Part shown: one piece after another, positions 45,361-58,177 of the stretch
Layout: each line of letters opens with the position of its first letter
How positions within the stretch are numbered: the first letter of the stretch is position 1
Source of the DNA: Helianthus annuus
Taxonomy: Eukaryota; Streptophyta; Magnoliopsida; Asterales; Asteraceae
Reading direction: 5' to 3'
Length of the DNA stretch: 64,000 nt
Assembly: GCF_002127325.2 (NCBI RefSeq)
Contig: NC_035445.2
Location: 81,018,601-81,082,600, forward strand
Made by a program: the position numbers and the translations under genes
Notes under the pieces: generated by a model
Told to the model about the DNA's origin: nothing
Databases searched by the model: none
What the model saw: the letters and a program-made list of their open reading frames with translations, nothing else

Positions 45361-46078
45361 TGTTTTGGTCAAAAATCACACAAGGATAATGTAACCAAAC
45401 TTTATGTAAACGGGGTATGATGCTTGGTTAGCTATGAAAGTAAAGGATCACTTCCGTGATAAAGATACAAAGACACAGTGATTTATACGAGGAAAAAGCC
45501 CTTGATCAATGTATGATCTCCGGCATAAAAAACCTCGGGTGATGGCAACTACCGATCACCAACTTCAATATAATAAAAATGTAGTTACAACTTCGGATGA
45601 TAATGAGCTGAGTACAAGGATCACTGAGTGTCTAAGTGTTGAGAGTTGTGTCGTATGTTGTGTGTGTTCTTCCGAATGAGGAAGATGGGTATTTATACAT
45701 GTGTAGGTAACTTATTTTAGGTAGATAGACCACTAATCAGCTCATTACCCCTTTAGAAATAAAGATAATCTAGCCTAAATTGCTGCCCTTAGATCAAGCC
45801 ATGTTTCCATATCCGGCACAACGTTCATCTTCAATTCAGCTCTTGCCATATTTGTAAAAGCGCGTCCCTGGATCATGATATGTAGGGCATATCCTGCTAG
45901 ATATTCCTGCAAAATAATATTGTAGTAATCGAAAATAACCGTTAGTACTAGGATCACCTCAATGTCCCGTGATCCTGATCCTGAGGTCCGGCTGAGGATC
46001 ACTGCCTGCCAAAGAAATAAGGATCACTGGTTAGGATCACGTATAAGGATCATTCATAGTAAAAATCCAGCCCTAACA
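45361..46078 (-). repeat. 5' LTR of E (718 bp)
   Basis: Exactly 9877 bp from each matching base of the 3' LTR, with no difference seen. The outer end is followed by ctcag and the rest of D's LTR. Confidence 0.95.
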
Positions 46079-46725
46079 CTCAGCAGGACTTCAGGATCAG
46101 GATCATGGGACATTATAGGATCCTTATACTAACGATCATCTTCGCTTAATGCAATGTTATTTTTGCAGGAATATCTAGCAGGATACGCTCTAAGCATCAT
46201 GATCAAGGGACGCGTCTTCACAATTATGGCAAGAGCTTAATTAAAGATAGACGTTGCACAGGATATGGAAACAAGGCTTGATTTATGGGCGGCTATTTAG
46301 GCTAGATTGTATCTCATTTCTAAAGGGGTAATGAGCTGAATATTAGTTTAACTACCTAAAATAGGTCACCTACACACATATAAATACCACTCTTCCTCAT
46401 TCGGAAGAACACACACAACATACAACGCAACTCTCACACACTTAGACACCAAAAGCAATAGTGATCCTTGTACTCAGCTCATTATCATCCAAAGTTGTAA
46501 CCATTTTGTTCTTATATTGAAGTTTGGTGATCGGTAGTTGCCATCACCCGAGGTTTTTTATGCCGGAGATCATATACTGATCAAGGGCTTTTTCCTCGTA
46601 TAAATCATTGTGTCTTTGCATCTTTATCACGAAAGTGATCCTTTACTTTTATAATTAACCAAGCATCATACCCCGTTTACATAAAGTTTGGTTACATTAT
46701 CCTTGTGTGATTTTTTACCAAAACA
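46079..46725 (+). repeat. D 5' LTR, remainder
   Basis: Begins with E's target duplication ctcag (46079-46083) and continues CAGGACTTCAGG to ACCAAAACA. TATA box ATATAAATA at 46378-46386. The R/U5 block has CGAGG (46549-46553) and CCTCG (46594-46598). The differences from the 3' LTR that I found are T/C near 46125, G/T near 46261 and T/G near 46717. Confidence 0.93.
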
Positions 46726-46728
46726 GTT

Positions 46729-46747
46729 TGGCGCCCACCGTGGGGCA
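46729..46747 (+). promoter_or_regulatory. Primer-binding site of D
   Basis: TGGCGCCCACCGTGGGGCA, three bases after the LTR end. The embedded inverted repeat CCCAC-C-GTGGG could form a small hairpin or a kissing dimer in the RNA. Confidence 0.85.
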
Positions 46748-46802
46748 ATTGGTGCTTCATTCATAAGAAAATCTTTTGTTCGAAATCATCTCAAAGAGTT
46801 AC

Positions 46803-49373
46803 ATGGCTTCATCATTGAAGAACACGTCCACGGCGATGTCTGCAGTCACCTCATCACAGACCACTTCGCCTCCTCCACCGGCAGGATCTCAGAAAAATAC
46901 TGAGAAGAGATCAACTCCCACTTTCTCTAAACCTCTATCTTCTTCTGCTATGAATTCTTCTATTCCCAGTACTAGTGATGTATTTGCTTTAATTTTGCAG
47001 ATGAAGGATCGTATGCAGCGGCAGGATGAGACTAATGACAGGATCCTTAGGGAAATTGGAGACCTCAAAAGACAAAAGAAAGCGGCAGAGGATCATTCCC
47101 CACTGATGCCCAAATCCTTGAGCTTCGATACTCCAATGATCACTTCCCAGCCATCAGGGATCCCGGACGTGCAAATCATAGGGGAGTCAAGAGGATCACA
47201 TCTCAAGTCGGCAGCAATGACTCAGACATCAGGCTCACATTTTCAGCCAGTAGGATCCTATCCTCAGTACATGGGATCCTTCATGAATTCAGGAGCCTAT
47301 CCGGGGGCACAGCAGTTTCAAGGATCCTACCTTGTTCCAGGATCATTCCAGGGCCAAGGATCCTCCTTTGTTCCAGGATCATACCAGGTTCAAGGATCCT
47401 CCTTCGTTCCAGGATCATCCCAGACACCAGGATCCTTCCAAATACCAGGATCCCTAAAAAGTTTGCAAACAGGAAGTCTAGATGTCCATCAAGGGGACTT
47501 CATTCCAATGCAGACCATTGCTTCCACTGGTCCCTCCGTTGTTCCAGAATCCCAGCAATATGGGTTCCCTAACTTGAACCCAATGGGAGGTAACACTTTA
47601 AATAATTATCCTACCACTAACCATGGATTCATGCAGGATACAGGTACCAATCATGCTATGGCCAGGGAGTTGCAGAAGCTAAGAGATATGATCTCAAGTG
47701 TTCCAGGGGTAGTCAAGCCTATCCCAGAGATTGCAGATGGAAGCCACAAGGTATCTCGCTTTGCACCACCAATTTGTGATGCAGAGGTACCCAAAAGGTT
47801 CCATATCCCTACCATGAAGCTATATGATGGCACAACGGATCCAGAGGAGCATATAGCACAATACAGGGAGAGGATGGAGATCAATCCTATCCCAGAAAAG
47901 TTGAAGGAAGCATGCCTATGTAAAGGATTTGGATCCACTCTTACGGGATCAGCTCTTAAATGGCTGCTAAGTCTTCCCCCTTATTCTATTACTTCATTTG
48001 CTAATTTAGTTAATTTATTCAATAACCAATTCTCTTGTAGCAGAAAATTTGAAAAATTAACTAGTGATTTGTACAGGATAACTCAAAATCATAATGAATC
48101 ATTAAGGGATTATATAACCAAATTTAGTAAAGAATCCTTAGACATTCCCAACTTGGATATGGCTACGGCTGTTGAAGCCTTCAAAATGGGACTGCTTAAG
48201 GATTCATTATTCTATGATGATCTTGTTATGACACCATGCAGGAATCTAGATGAAGTAAGAACTCGAGCACTCAGGTTCATCCGGCTAGAGGATGACAAGA
48301 GGATCCAGGAGAGACAAGTAGGATCCTCAAAACAGGAGAAGCAAGGATCCTCCTTCAAGAACAACAAATTCAAATCCTACCATAGAAATGAGAACAAGAA
48401 TGTGCATGCTGTTGACCAAGAAGAGGATGATGAAGAATATCCTCCAATCTCAGAATATTGTTTTTCCGTTGATAATCATGAACTAATCCTTGCAATGCAG
48501 AATCTAGGTGAAAAAGCTAGGTGGCCCAGGAAGAATGATAAACCATCCGGGACTAAAGACAAGTCAAAATGGTGTGCATACCATGAGGATTTCGGGCATC
48601 TAACTGAAGATTGCATAGCCTTAAGAAAAGAAATTGGATACCTGCTAAGCAAGGGGCATCTAAAAGAATTATTGGGAAGAAAAAAGCAAAGGACTCAGGA
48701 TCCTGAAAGGATCCCCGAAAAAGCTCCAGCACCTCCGGCAAATGCACAAGTGATCAACTTTATATCCGGAGGATCAGACATCTGTGGTACATCCTTCTCG
48801 GCGGCCAAAAGACATGCAAAAGAATCAAAAATGGATAATGGAGAAAGGCCTATTAGAACCTCAAGTGTCTCAGAAGGGAAGATGATAACATTTGATGAGG
48901 ATGATCGCATTAACATTTAAGATCCTCACCATGATAGTTTAGTTATCACTCTCTTTATCTCTAACCATTTTGTCCGCAGGATCCTTATTGATGGAGGGAG
49001 CTCAGTGAACATTATCCAGCTTGATGTTCTGAAGAAAATGGGTATCCCAGAATCAGACATCACACCGAGATCCTCCGTGCTTGTAGGATTCAGTGGAGAA
49101 ACGAAGAAAACTCTGGGGGACATCAAACTCCCAATCTACGTGGAAGGATTACATAATTATCAGAAATTTTGTGTTATTGACTGTTTATCTTGTTGCAACG
49201 TTATCCTTGGCAGGCCTTGGATACATGATATGAAAGCAGTCCCATCCACCTACCATCAATGTGTAAAGCTCCCTAGCCCATGGGGGATAATCAAGATCGA
49301 CAGTGATCAGCAGGAGGCTAAGGATTGTTATACCTCATCTATGAAGCCAACCTCGAAGCCAAGGGAGCAATAG
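46803..49373 (+). pseudogene. gag-pro: D gag-protease with a single nonsense codon
   Basis: ATG 46803 (MASSLKNTSTAMSAV); 857 codons including the TAG, exactly the same length as intact E. Domains are as in E: peptide repeats GSSFVPGSYQ/GSSFVPGSSQ, capsid, WCAYHEDFGHLTEDC finger and DGGSSVNII protease motif. The only lesion is TAA at 48918-48920 in place of CAA (INIQDPHHD), a C-to-T change just before the protease. The frame then continues unbroken to the terminal TAG. Confidence 0.93.
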
Positions 49374-52680
<3,307 letters not shown>

Positions 52681-54092
52681 ACATGATCCTTCATGCATGT
52701 GATCCTTACATTGAAGCATCCTTGAAGGGTCCCGGTGATATCAGTGATCCTTACTCTGGTAATATCCTTATCCTAGAAACTATTGCATTTTCTTACTTTT
52801 TACCTAAGGATAAGGATCATGTATCCTTCATCCTCTACTCACAAAACATTTGAGTTATGATAGTTCAGGTATCTTCAGCATATCGTCAAAAGATCTTCAA
52901 GAGCAACGCAGATCCTTGGGCTTGTCCCCAGTTATCCTTGGGATTATCCCCAGTTTCCGCCAGCAGCGCACGATGATCCTGATATAGTTCACGTCTTTGG
53001 GACCAGTACCCACTTCCGGGGCTGACAACCTCATCGTACTGGCTATACCCAGGATCCTACGTATAATGGTAGACGTACCATACATCCGTTCCTAAGGTTT
53101 CTAACGTTTTCACGTTAGCTAAGGTTTTGACATTTTCATGTCACTAAGTTTGGATAGTCGCCAGTAAGGGCCATACTCCAGTTTACATACGATCCTTTGG
53201 GCTTGTCCCCAGTTATCCTTCGGGCTTGTCCCCAGTTATCCTTTGGGCTTGTCCCCAGTGATCCTCCGGGATCATTCTCAGTTATCCTTTGGGCATGTCC
53301 CCAGTTACTAATTTATTTCTTACATTGGCTTAGTCCCAAGTTGTGCTTCGTTTTTCAGGATTGTCAAAGGTAAAACACATAAGGATCCTTAATCCTTATT
53401 ATCCATCAAAATCTTATCTACGATTGTCTCGATTGAAGGTTAGGATCCTAACTTGGATCCTCAGGTATGATCCTTGACTATTTTGATTATATTCATTATC
53501 CTAACCGACCCTTATACTTTGACAACCAAACCTATGATCCTTGAACTAAAGTACTTTGAAAATTTTCAATATCAGGATATTTGGTCTGGGATCATATCCT
53601 AAGTTTGGATAACATATTTTCAACTCTTGCCACTTTAAACAAATATACTACAAAAACAACTAAGAAACAAGAAGATAAGGATAACAACACGAGATAAGCC
53701 AGAAAAGTTAAGTTATATTATTAAACAAAAGGATCATTAACCCTTTCAAGAAAGTTGTCAAAATTGCCAACCCACATTTCTACCAGCAAAACGTGGCCCG
53801 TCCACATGGGTTGGCAAAGGGTGTCCATTGTCTATGCGGTCTTAGCATTGTGCAGGAAATTAAAAGCGGCAGGATCACAAAGGTTTCATCCCCCAAACAG
53901 AGGATCCCTCCACCTTTTGTAATCCTACCTATTGTTCAAAGGATCTGGGATCCTTTACCCTAAAATCTATTGTTCAGAGATTACAGACCATAATTGTTCA
54001 CAAACACCACTACCACAAAAAACCACTACCAATCCTAAAAAATTGGGCTCCGGCTATGTCTAGAAGTTTCCATCATCGCCCAATCTTGCAGC
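52681..54092. other. Spacer of D: second stem, 23-bp repeats, hairpin
   Basis: No gene. It mirrors the spacer of C in the opposite orientation: the second stem around 52981-53049, about five 23-bp units at 53191-53308 (cttgtccccagttatcctt core) and the 11-bp hairpin (53764-53774 with 53807-53817) having the same arms as C. It lies between the integrase stop and the end of the antisense gene. Confidence 0.75.
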
Positions 54093-55687
54093 TCAAACCT
54101 TCGCTGCACTATCACCACCAGCTCCACTTGCCTCCCCCTGATCCTTGCCAGCATCTCCACCTTCGAGCATAGGGATATCCTCAGCATCATCGTCATCCTC
54201 CAACTCTGCTAGCCTTGCTTTCCAGCCTTCAACATCCCATGTGCTCTTATCAAAGGAAGGATCCTGAGCCTCTGTAGCCATCTGCAGTTGTATCTTGTAC
54301 ATAGCCATCGCGACAGAGACTTTAGCATCCTGAGTAATGTCATGCTTCTCATAGTCAAACTTGATCAATGCTTTGACAGCCTCATCCTTAACAGCCCGGA
54401 TCTCCTTCTCAAGATCAGCGATCTTGAGATCCTTCAGCACACCCATCTGGTGAAGGTCGGCAATCTGGCGATCCTGATCCTCAACGTGGCTAACATAAGA
54501 TTCCATTTCAGTAAGTTTCTGCAAAAACAACAGGATATGACGTCAAACACGAGTGATCCTCAAAAACAGTCAGGATAACCAACAGGGGCAGTGATCCTAA
54601 CCTCGTTGACGGAATCAAGAAACTGCTGGCGAATTAGGGGAAATCCTTGAAGATCCTCAGAAACCTTCCTCTTCTTTCCCTTACCCCTAATGGGTAATTT
54701 AGGGGCAGAAGCAGAAGGACTAGCAGCAGAAGTCTTCTTCTTCGAAGACTTGACGTTGGCAAGATCATCAATCCCAAACAAGGAGGCAGACTTGGCAGAC
54801 TTAGCGGATTTCCCAGCACCTACACAATCAAAACAAGATAAGTCTCCTAGCTTATTTAACATTTTTGCATAGAACTCACTTTGTGGATACTTACTTGACA
54901 TTGTGGCAGATGCGGAGGATACTTCTTGTGAATCTTGGATGGTGACTTGAAAACTTCTAACCTCAGGATCAAGCTTTTTAAAAGCTAACACTCTTTCTCT
55001 TGCAGCAGGGGTCAATTTTAGGTGAGCAACGAAAATAGCTGCAAAGGAAAAAGGACATTAGTGATCTTCATCATATGAGACAGGACTGATAGTGATCCTT
55101 CGAGGATCCTCTATCCTACCATGAGTGGCCCACTCCTTGGGCAGATCATTCCCATTAGGGAGGGAATCCCTTCTCACGAACAAGAAACGACGCTTCCAAT
55201 TTGTGTCATTTTTGGTAACTTTCAAAACAGGGTGATCCTTCCCGGCCTTCCGTTTCAACAAATATCGATGAGAACCAAACGTGGTAAGATCATAAAGTGC
55301 GGCCAGCTCTGCCATCCCTAAATCAATCCCCTCCTGCTCGATGATCCTCTCGAAGGTATACAAGACCCTCCAGATCATCGGCATAGCTTGGATATAAGAT
55401 ATGCCGGTCAGAGAAAAGAAAGATTGGGTGAAGGCCGGAAAAGGATACGAATATCCTATGATAAATGGAGTTGCAGGAAAGATCACCCAGGTGTCTGAAA
55501 CGAAATCACTCAAAGCAGTGGATGTGAAGGATTTGAAAACGGCATCCGCCGGGAAGCAATGACGAATCCTATCTACATGAGCATCGGTAAAGCAACATCT
55601 CTCCGTAGGAGAATCCTTAATGATCCCTTGGCTTTTCAGGGGACTATCCTTCTTGGAATCCTTGTGTGGAGAATTCCGGAGCAACAT
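54093..55687 (-). CDS. Antisense gene of D, four exons, intact (451 aa)
   Basis: Exons 55687-55120, 55038-54895, 54819-54602 and 54518-54093 (568+144+218+426 = 1356 nt). Introns are GT-AG and joints read through as THA|IFVAH, MSS|AGKSAK and VNE|KLTEM. Start MLLRNSPHKDSKKD. The PF04195-like block (GYSYPFPAFTQSFFSLTG, QAMPMIWRVLYTFERIIEQ) is followed by a basic Ser/Lys linker (RGKGKKRKVS), a coiled coil (DRQIADLHQMGVLKDLKIAD) and an acidic Gly-rich end. It is converging with pol. That splice sites and frame survive here and in E while gag or pol are broken suggests real function. Confidence 0.82.
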
Positions 55688-56012
55688 GTTTGTGACGAAA
55701 CAGAAACAGAGACGGAGCAGAAAAAACAGAGCAAAGAGAAGGGAGAAAGGAAAGAGAGAAGAAGAGGATACCTGATCAGTCTTCGGTAGCGATTATAAAG
55801 GGAAGATATCTCGAATTTAAATGCAGAGTGATCCTAACCCTATCTCCTATTTATAATCATGATTTGCAGGGATTATCACATCAATGACGTAATGATCGCA
55901 ACGGCTAGTCCATGTGTAACGGCTAGTTATTCGGAGTCGCCCGTTGGAGATAAGATCGAAACAAAATATAACTCGTCTATTTACAATTAACTCCTTATAT
56001 TTTGGGGGCAAT
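55688..56012 (-). promoter_or_regulatory. Promoter region of the antisense gene in D, and polypurine tract
   Basis: On the minus strand: CCGTT/AACGG cores at 55941-55945, 55918-55922 and 55900-55904, then TTACGTCA (55892-55885), TATAAATAG (55855-55847) and a pyrimidine/purine-biased leader to the ATG at 55687. On the plus strand TTTTGGGGGCAAT just before the LTR (about 56000-56012) is the element's polypurine tract. Confidence 0.62.
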
Positions 56013-56741
56013 TGTTAGGGCTGGATTTTTATTATAGGTGATCCTTACACGTAATCCTAACCAGTGATCCTTATTTCTTTGGCAGACAGTGATCCTCAGC
56101 AGGACTTCAGGATCAGGATCATGGGACATTATAGGATCCTCATACTAACGATCATCTTCGCTTAATGCAATGTTATTTTTGCAGGAATATCTAGCAGGAT
56201 ACGCTCTAAGCATCATGATCAAGGGACGCGTCTTCACAATTATGGCAAGAGCTTAATTAAAGATAGACGTTGCACATGATATGGAAACAAGGCTTGATTT
56301 ATGGGCGGCTATTTAGGCTAGATTGTATCTCATTTCTAAAGGGGTAATGAGCTGAATATTAGTTTAACTACCTAAAATAGGTCACCTACACACATATAAA
56401 TACCACTCTTCCTCATTCGGAAGAACACACACAACATACAACGCAACTCTCACACACTTAGACACCAAAAGCAATAGTGATCCTTGTACTCAGCTCATTA
56501 TCATCCAAAGTTGTAACCATTTTGTTCTTATATTGAAGTTTGGTGATCGGTAGTTGCCATCACCCGAGGTTTTTTATGCCGGAGATCATATACTGATCAA
56601 GGGCTTTTTCCTCGTATAAATCATTGTGTCTTTGCATCTTTATCACGAAAGTGATCCTTTACTTTTATAATTAACCAAGCATCATACCCCGTTTACATAA
56701 AGTTTGGTTACATTATCCTTGTGTGATTTTTGACCAAAACA
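56013..56741 (+). repeat. 3' LTR of D (729 bp, uninterrupted)
   Basis: TGTTAGGGCTGG to TTGACCAAAACA, followed by the target duplication ggcac at 56742-56746. It provides the intact reference that shows where E entered the other LTR. Confidence 0.95.
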
Positions 56742-58171
56742 GGCACTAAGCTTTACTGCCCACTTAGCCATTCTTCCGGACATCTCTGGTTTCCTGAGGA
56801 CATTCTTGATTGGAAAATTAGTTCTAACAACAATAGTATGGGTTTCAAAATAATGCATTAACTTAGTTGATGCCATGATTAATGCAAGAATAAGTTTTTA
56901 GAGGTGTGAGTACCTGGATTCGGCATCAAGTAAACTCTTACTTACATAGTAGATAGGATATTGTGTACCTTCATGATCCTTAACAAGGACAGCACTTACA
57001 GCGGTTGAGGATACCGCCAAATATAAGGATAACACATCTCCTTTTTCGGGCTTTGTTAATGCTGGTGTTGAGGACATATATTCTTTAAGGGCTTGTAAAG
57101 CATTCTCATGTTTCTCAGTCCATTCAAACTTCTTGTTCTTCCTTAGGATATCGTAAAATTCTTTACATTTTTCTGAGGATTTTGATATGAACCTGTTCAG
57201 AGCTGCTATCCTGCCTGTTAGCCTTTGCACATCCTTAGCATTGGCAGGGGACTTGATGTTCACTAGTGCTTTAATTTGCTCCGGACTTGCTTCAATGCCT
57301 CTCTGAGTTACCATATATCCTAGGAATTTTCCTGCCTTAACACCAAAGTGGCATTTTGAAGGATTAAGCTTCATGTTATATACTTATCAAGGATATCAAA
57401 TGCTTCTTCCAAATCCCTTAGGTGATCCTCAGCTTTCTTTGATTTGACTACCATATCATCTATGTATACTTCCATAGTTTGTCCAATTTGATCTTTGAAC
57501 ATCATATTCACCAGCCTTTGATATGTTGCACCTGCATTTCTTAATCCAAAAGGCATGGCAATATAACAATACAAACCTGTTGGGGTCATAAAGGCTGTAT
57601 CCTCTTGGTCAGATGGTTCCATCTGAATTTGTTGGAATCCAGATGATGCATCCATAAAGGTCAACAGTTCATGCCCCGCTGTTGCATCCACCATGGAGTC
57701 AATGTGGGGTAATGGGAAAGGATCCTTGGGACATGCCTTATTCAGATCAGTGAAATCGACACATACCCTCCACTTTCCGTTTTTCTTTTGGACAATGACC
57801 ACATTGGCTAACCATTTTGGATATTTTACCTCTCTGATCATACCTGCCCGAAGTAGTCTCTCTACTTCTTCTTGGATAATGGCATTCCTTTCTGGTGCAA
57901 ACTTCCTCCTTTTTTGATGGATTGGTTTGATAGACCTGTCAATGCCAAGTTTATGAGTTATGATATCCTTAGATATACATGTCATATCTTCGTGCTTCCA
58001 TGCAAAGGTAGACTTTCTTCTTTTGAGGAAGGATATCATGTCTTCTTTCATCTTGCCAAGGATCCCTGATCCGATATAGATTTTTGATTCAGGATCACTA
58101 GGATCCAAGAGGATTTCATCCACATCTTGTTCCCTTGCCTCCAAGACATTCCTCGGAGGATACTGTAATTG
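56742..58171 (-). pseudogene. pol: C pol, proximal half: reverse transcriptase and first RNase H
   Basis: The minus strand follows the TAG in frame: EAREQDVDEILLDPSDPESK, KWRVCVDFTDLNKACPKDPF, FMDASSGFQQIQM, VYIDDMVVKSKK. A 2-nt insertion near 57380 (DKYIT* for DKYNM) shifts the frame. RNase H 1 follows (LYLAVSSTAVSAVLVK) and a GAA-to-TAA nonsense codon lies at about 56900-56898 (YSHL*). The gene is cut at KLSA by element D and resumes at 35396. It can be no more than a relic. Confidence 0.9.
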
Positions 58172-58177
58172 CTATTG
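58163..58177 (-). promoter_or_regulatory. Candidate readthrough stop between gag-pro and pol (C)
   Basis: The minus strand reads CAA TAG CAA TTA CAG, the same 15 bases as in D and E, with TAG at 58174-58172 and RT in frame after it. It is preserved although the genes on both sides have several lesions. Confidence 0.72.

Larger units (their letters stand above)
35484..46078 (-). mobile_element. E: youngest Tat element, inserted in D's 5' LTR
   Basis: 10,595 bp, minus strand, target duplication ctcag. The two 718-bp LTRs show no difference when read base by base, so insertion is recent. Gag-pro (856 aa) and the four-exon antisense gene are intact, but pol (39554-42711) is full of small indels and has an integrase deletion. 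It would therefore need enzymes from another copy to move. Confidence 0.95.

Noticed and set aside
42712..45372. Longer start for E gag (MTKTVWRPPWGNW...)
   Set aside because: The extra 30 codons translate the LTR tip and primer-binding site. The ATG at 45282 corresponds to the starts in B and D.
35397..46725. D and E as a tandem pair sharing an LTR
   Set aside because: E is in opposite orientation and is bounded by its own ctcag duplication inside D's LTR, which proves nesting.
48918..48920. D TAA as a second recoding site
   Set aside because: C and E have CAG/CAA (Gln) at this codon, so it is a point mutation in D only.
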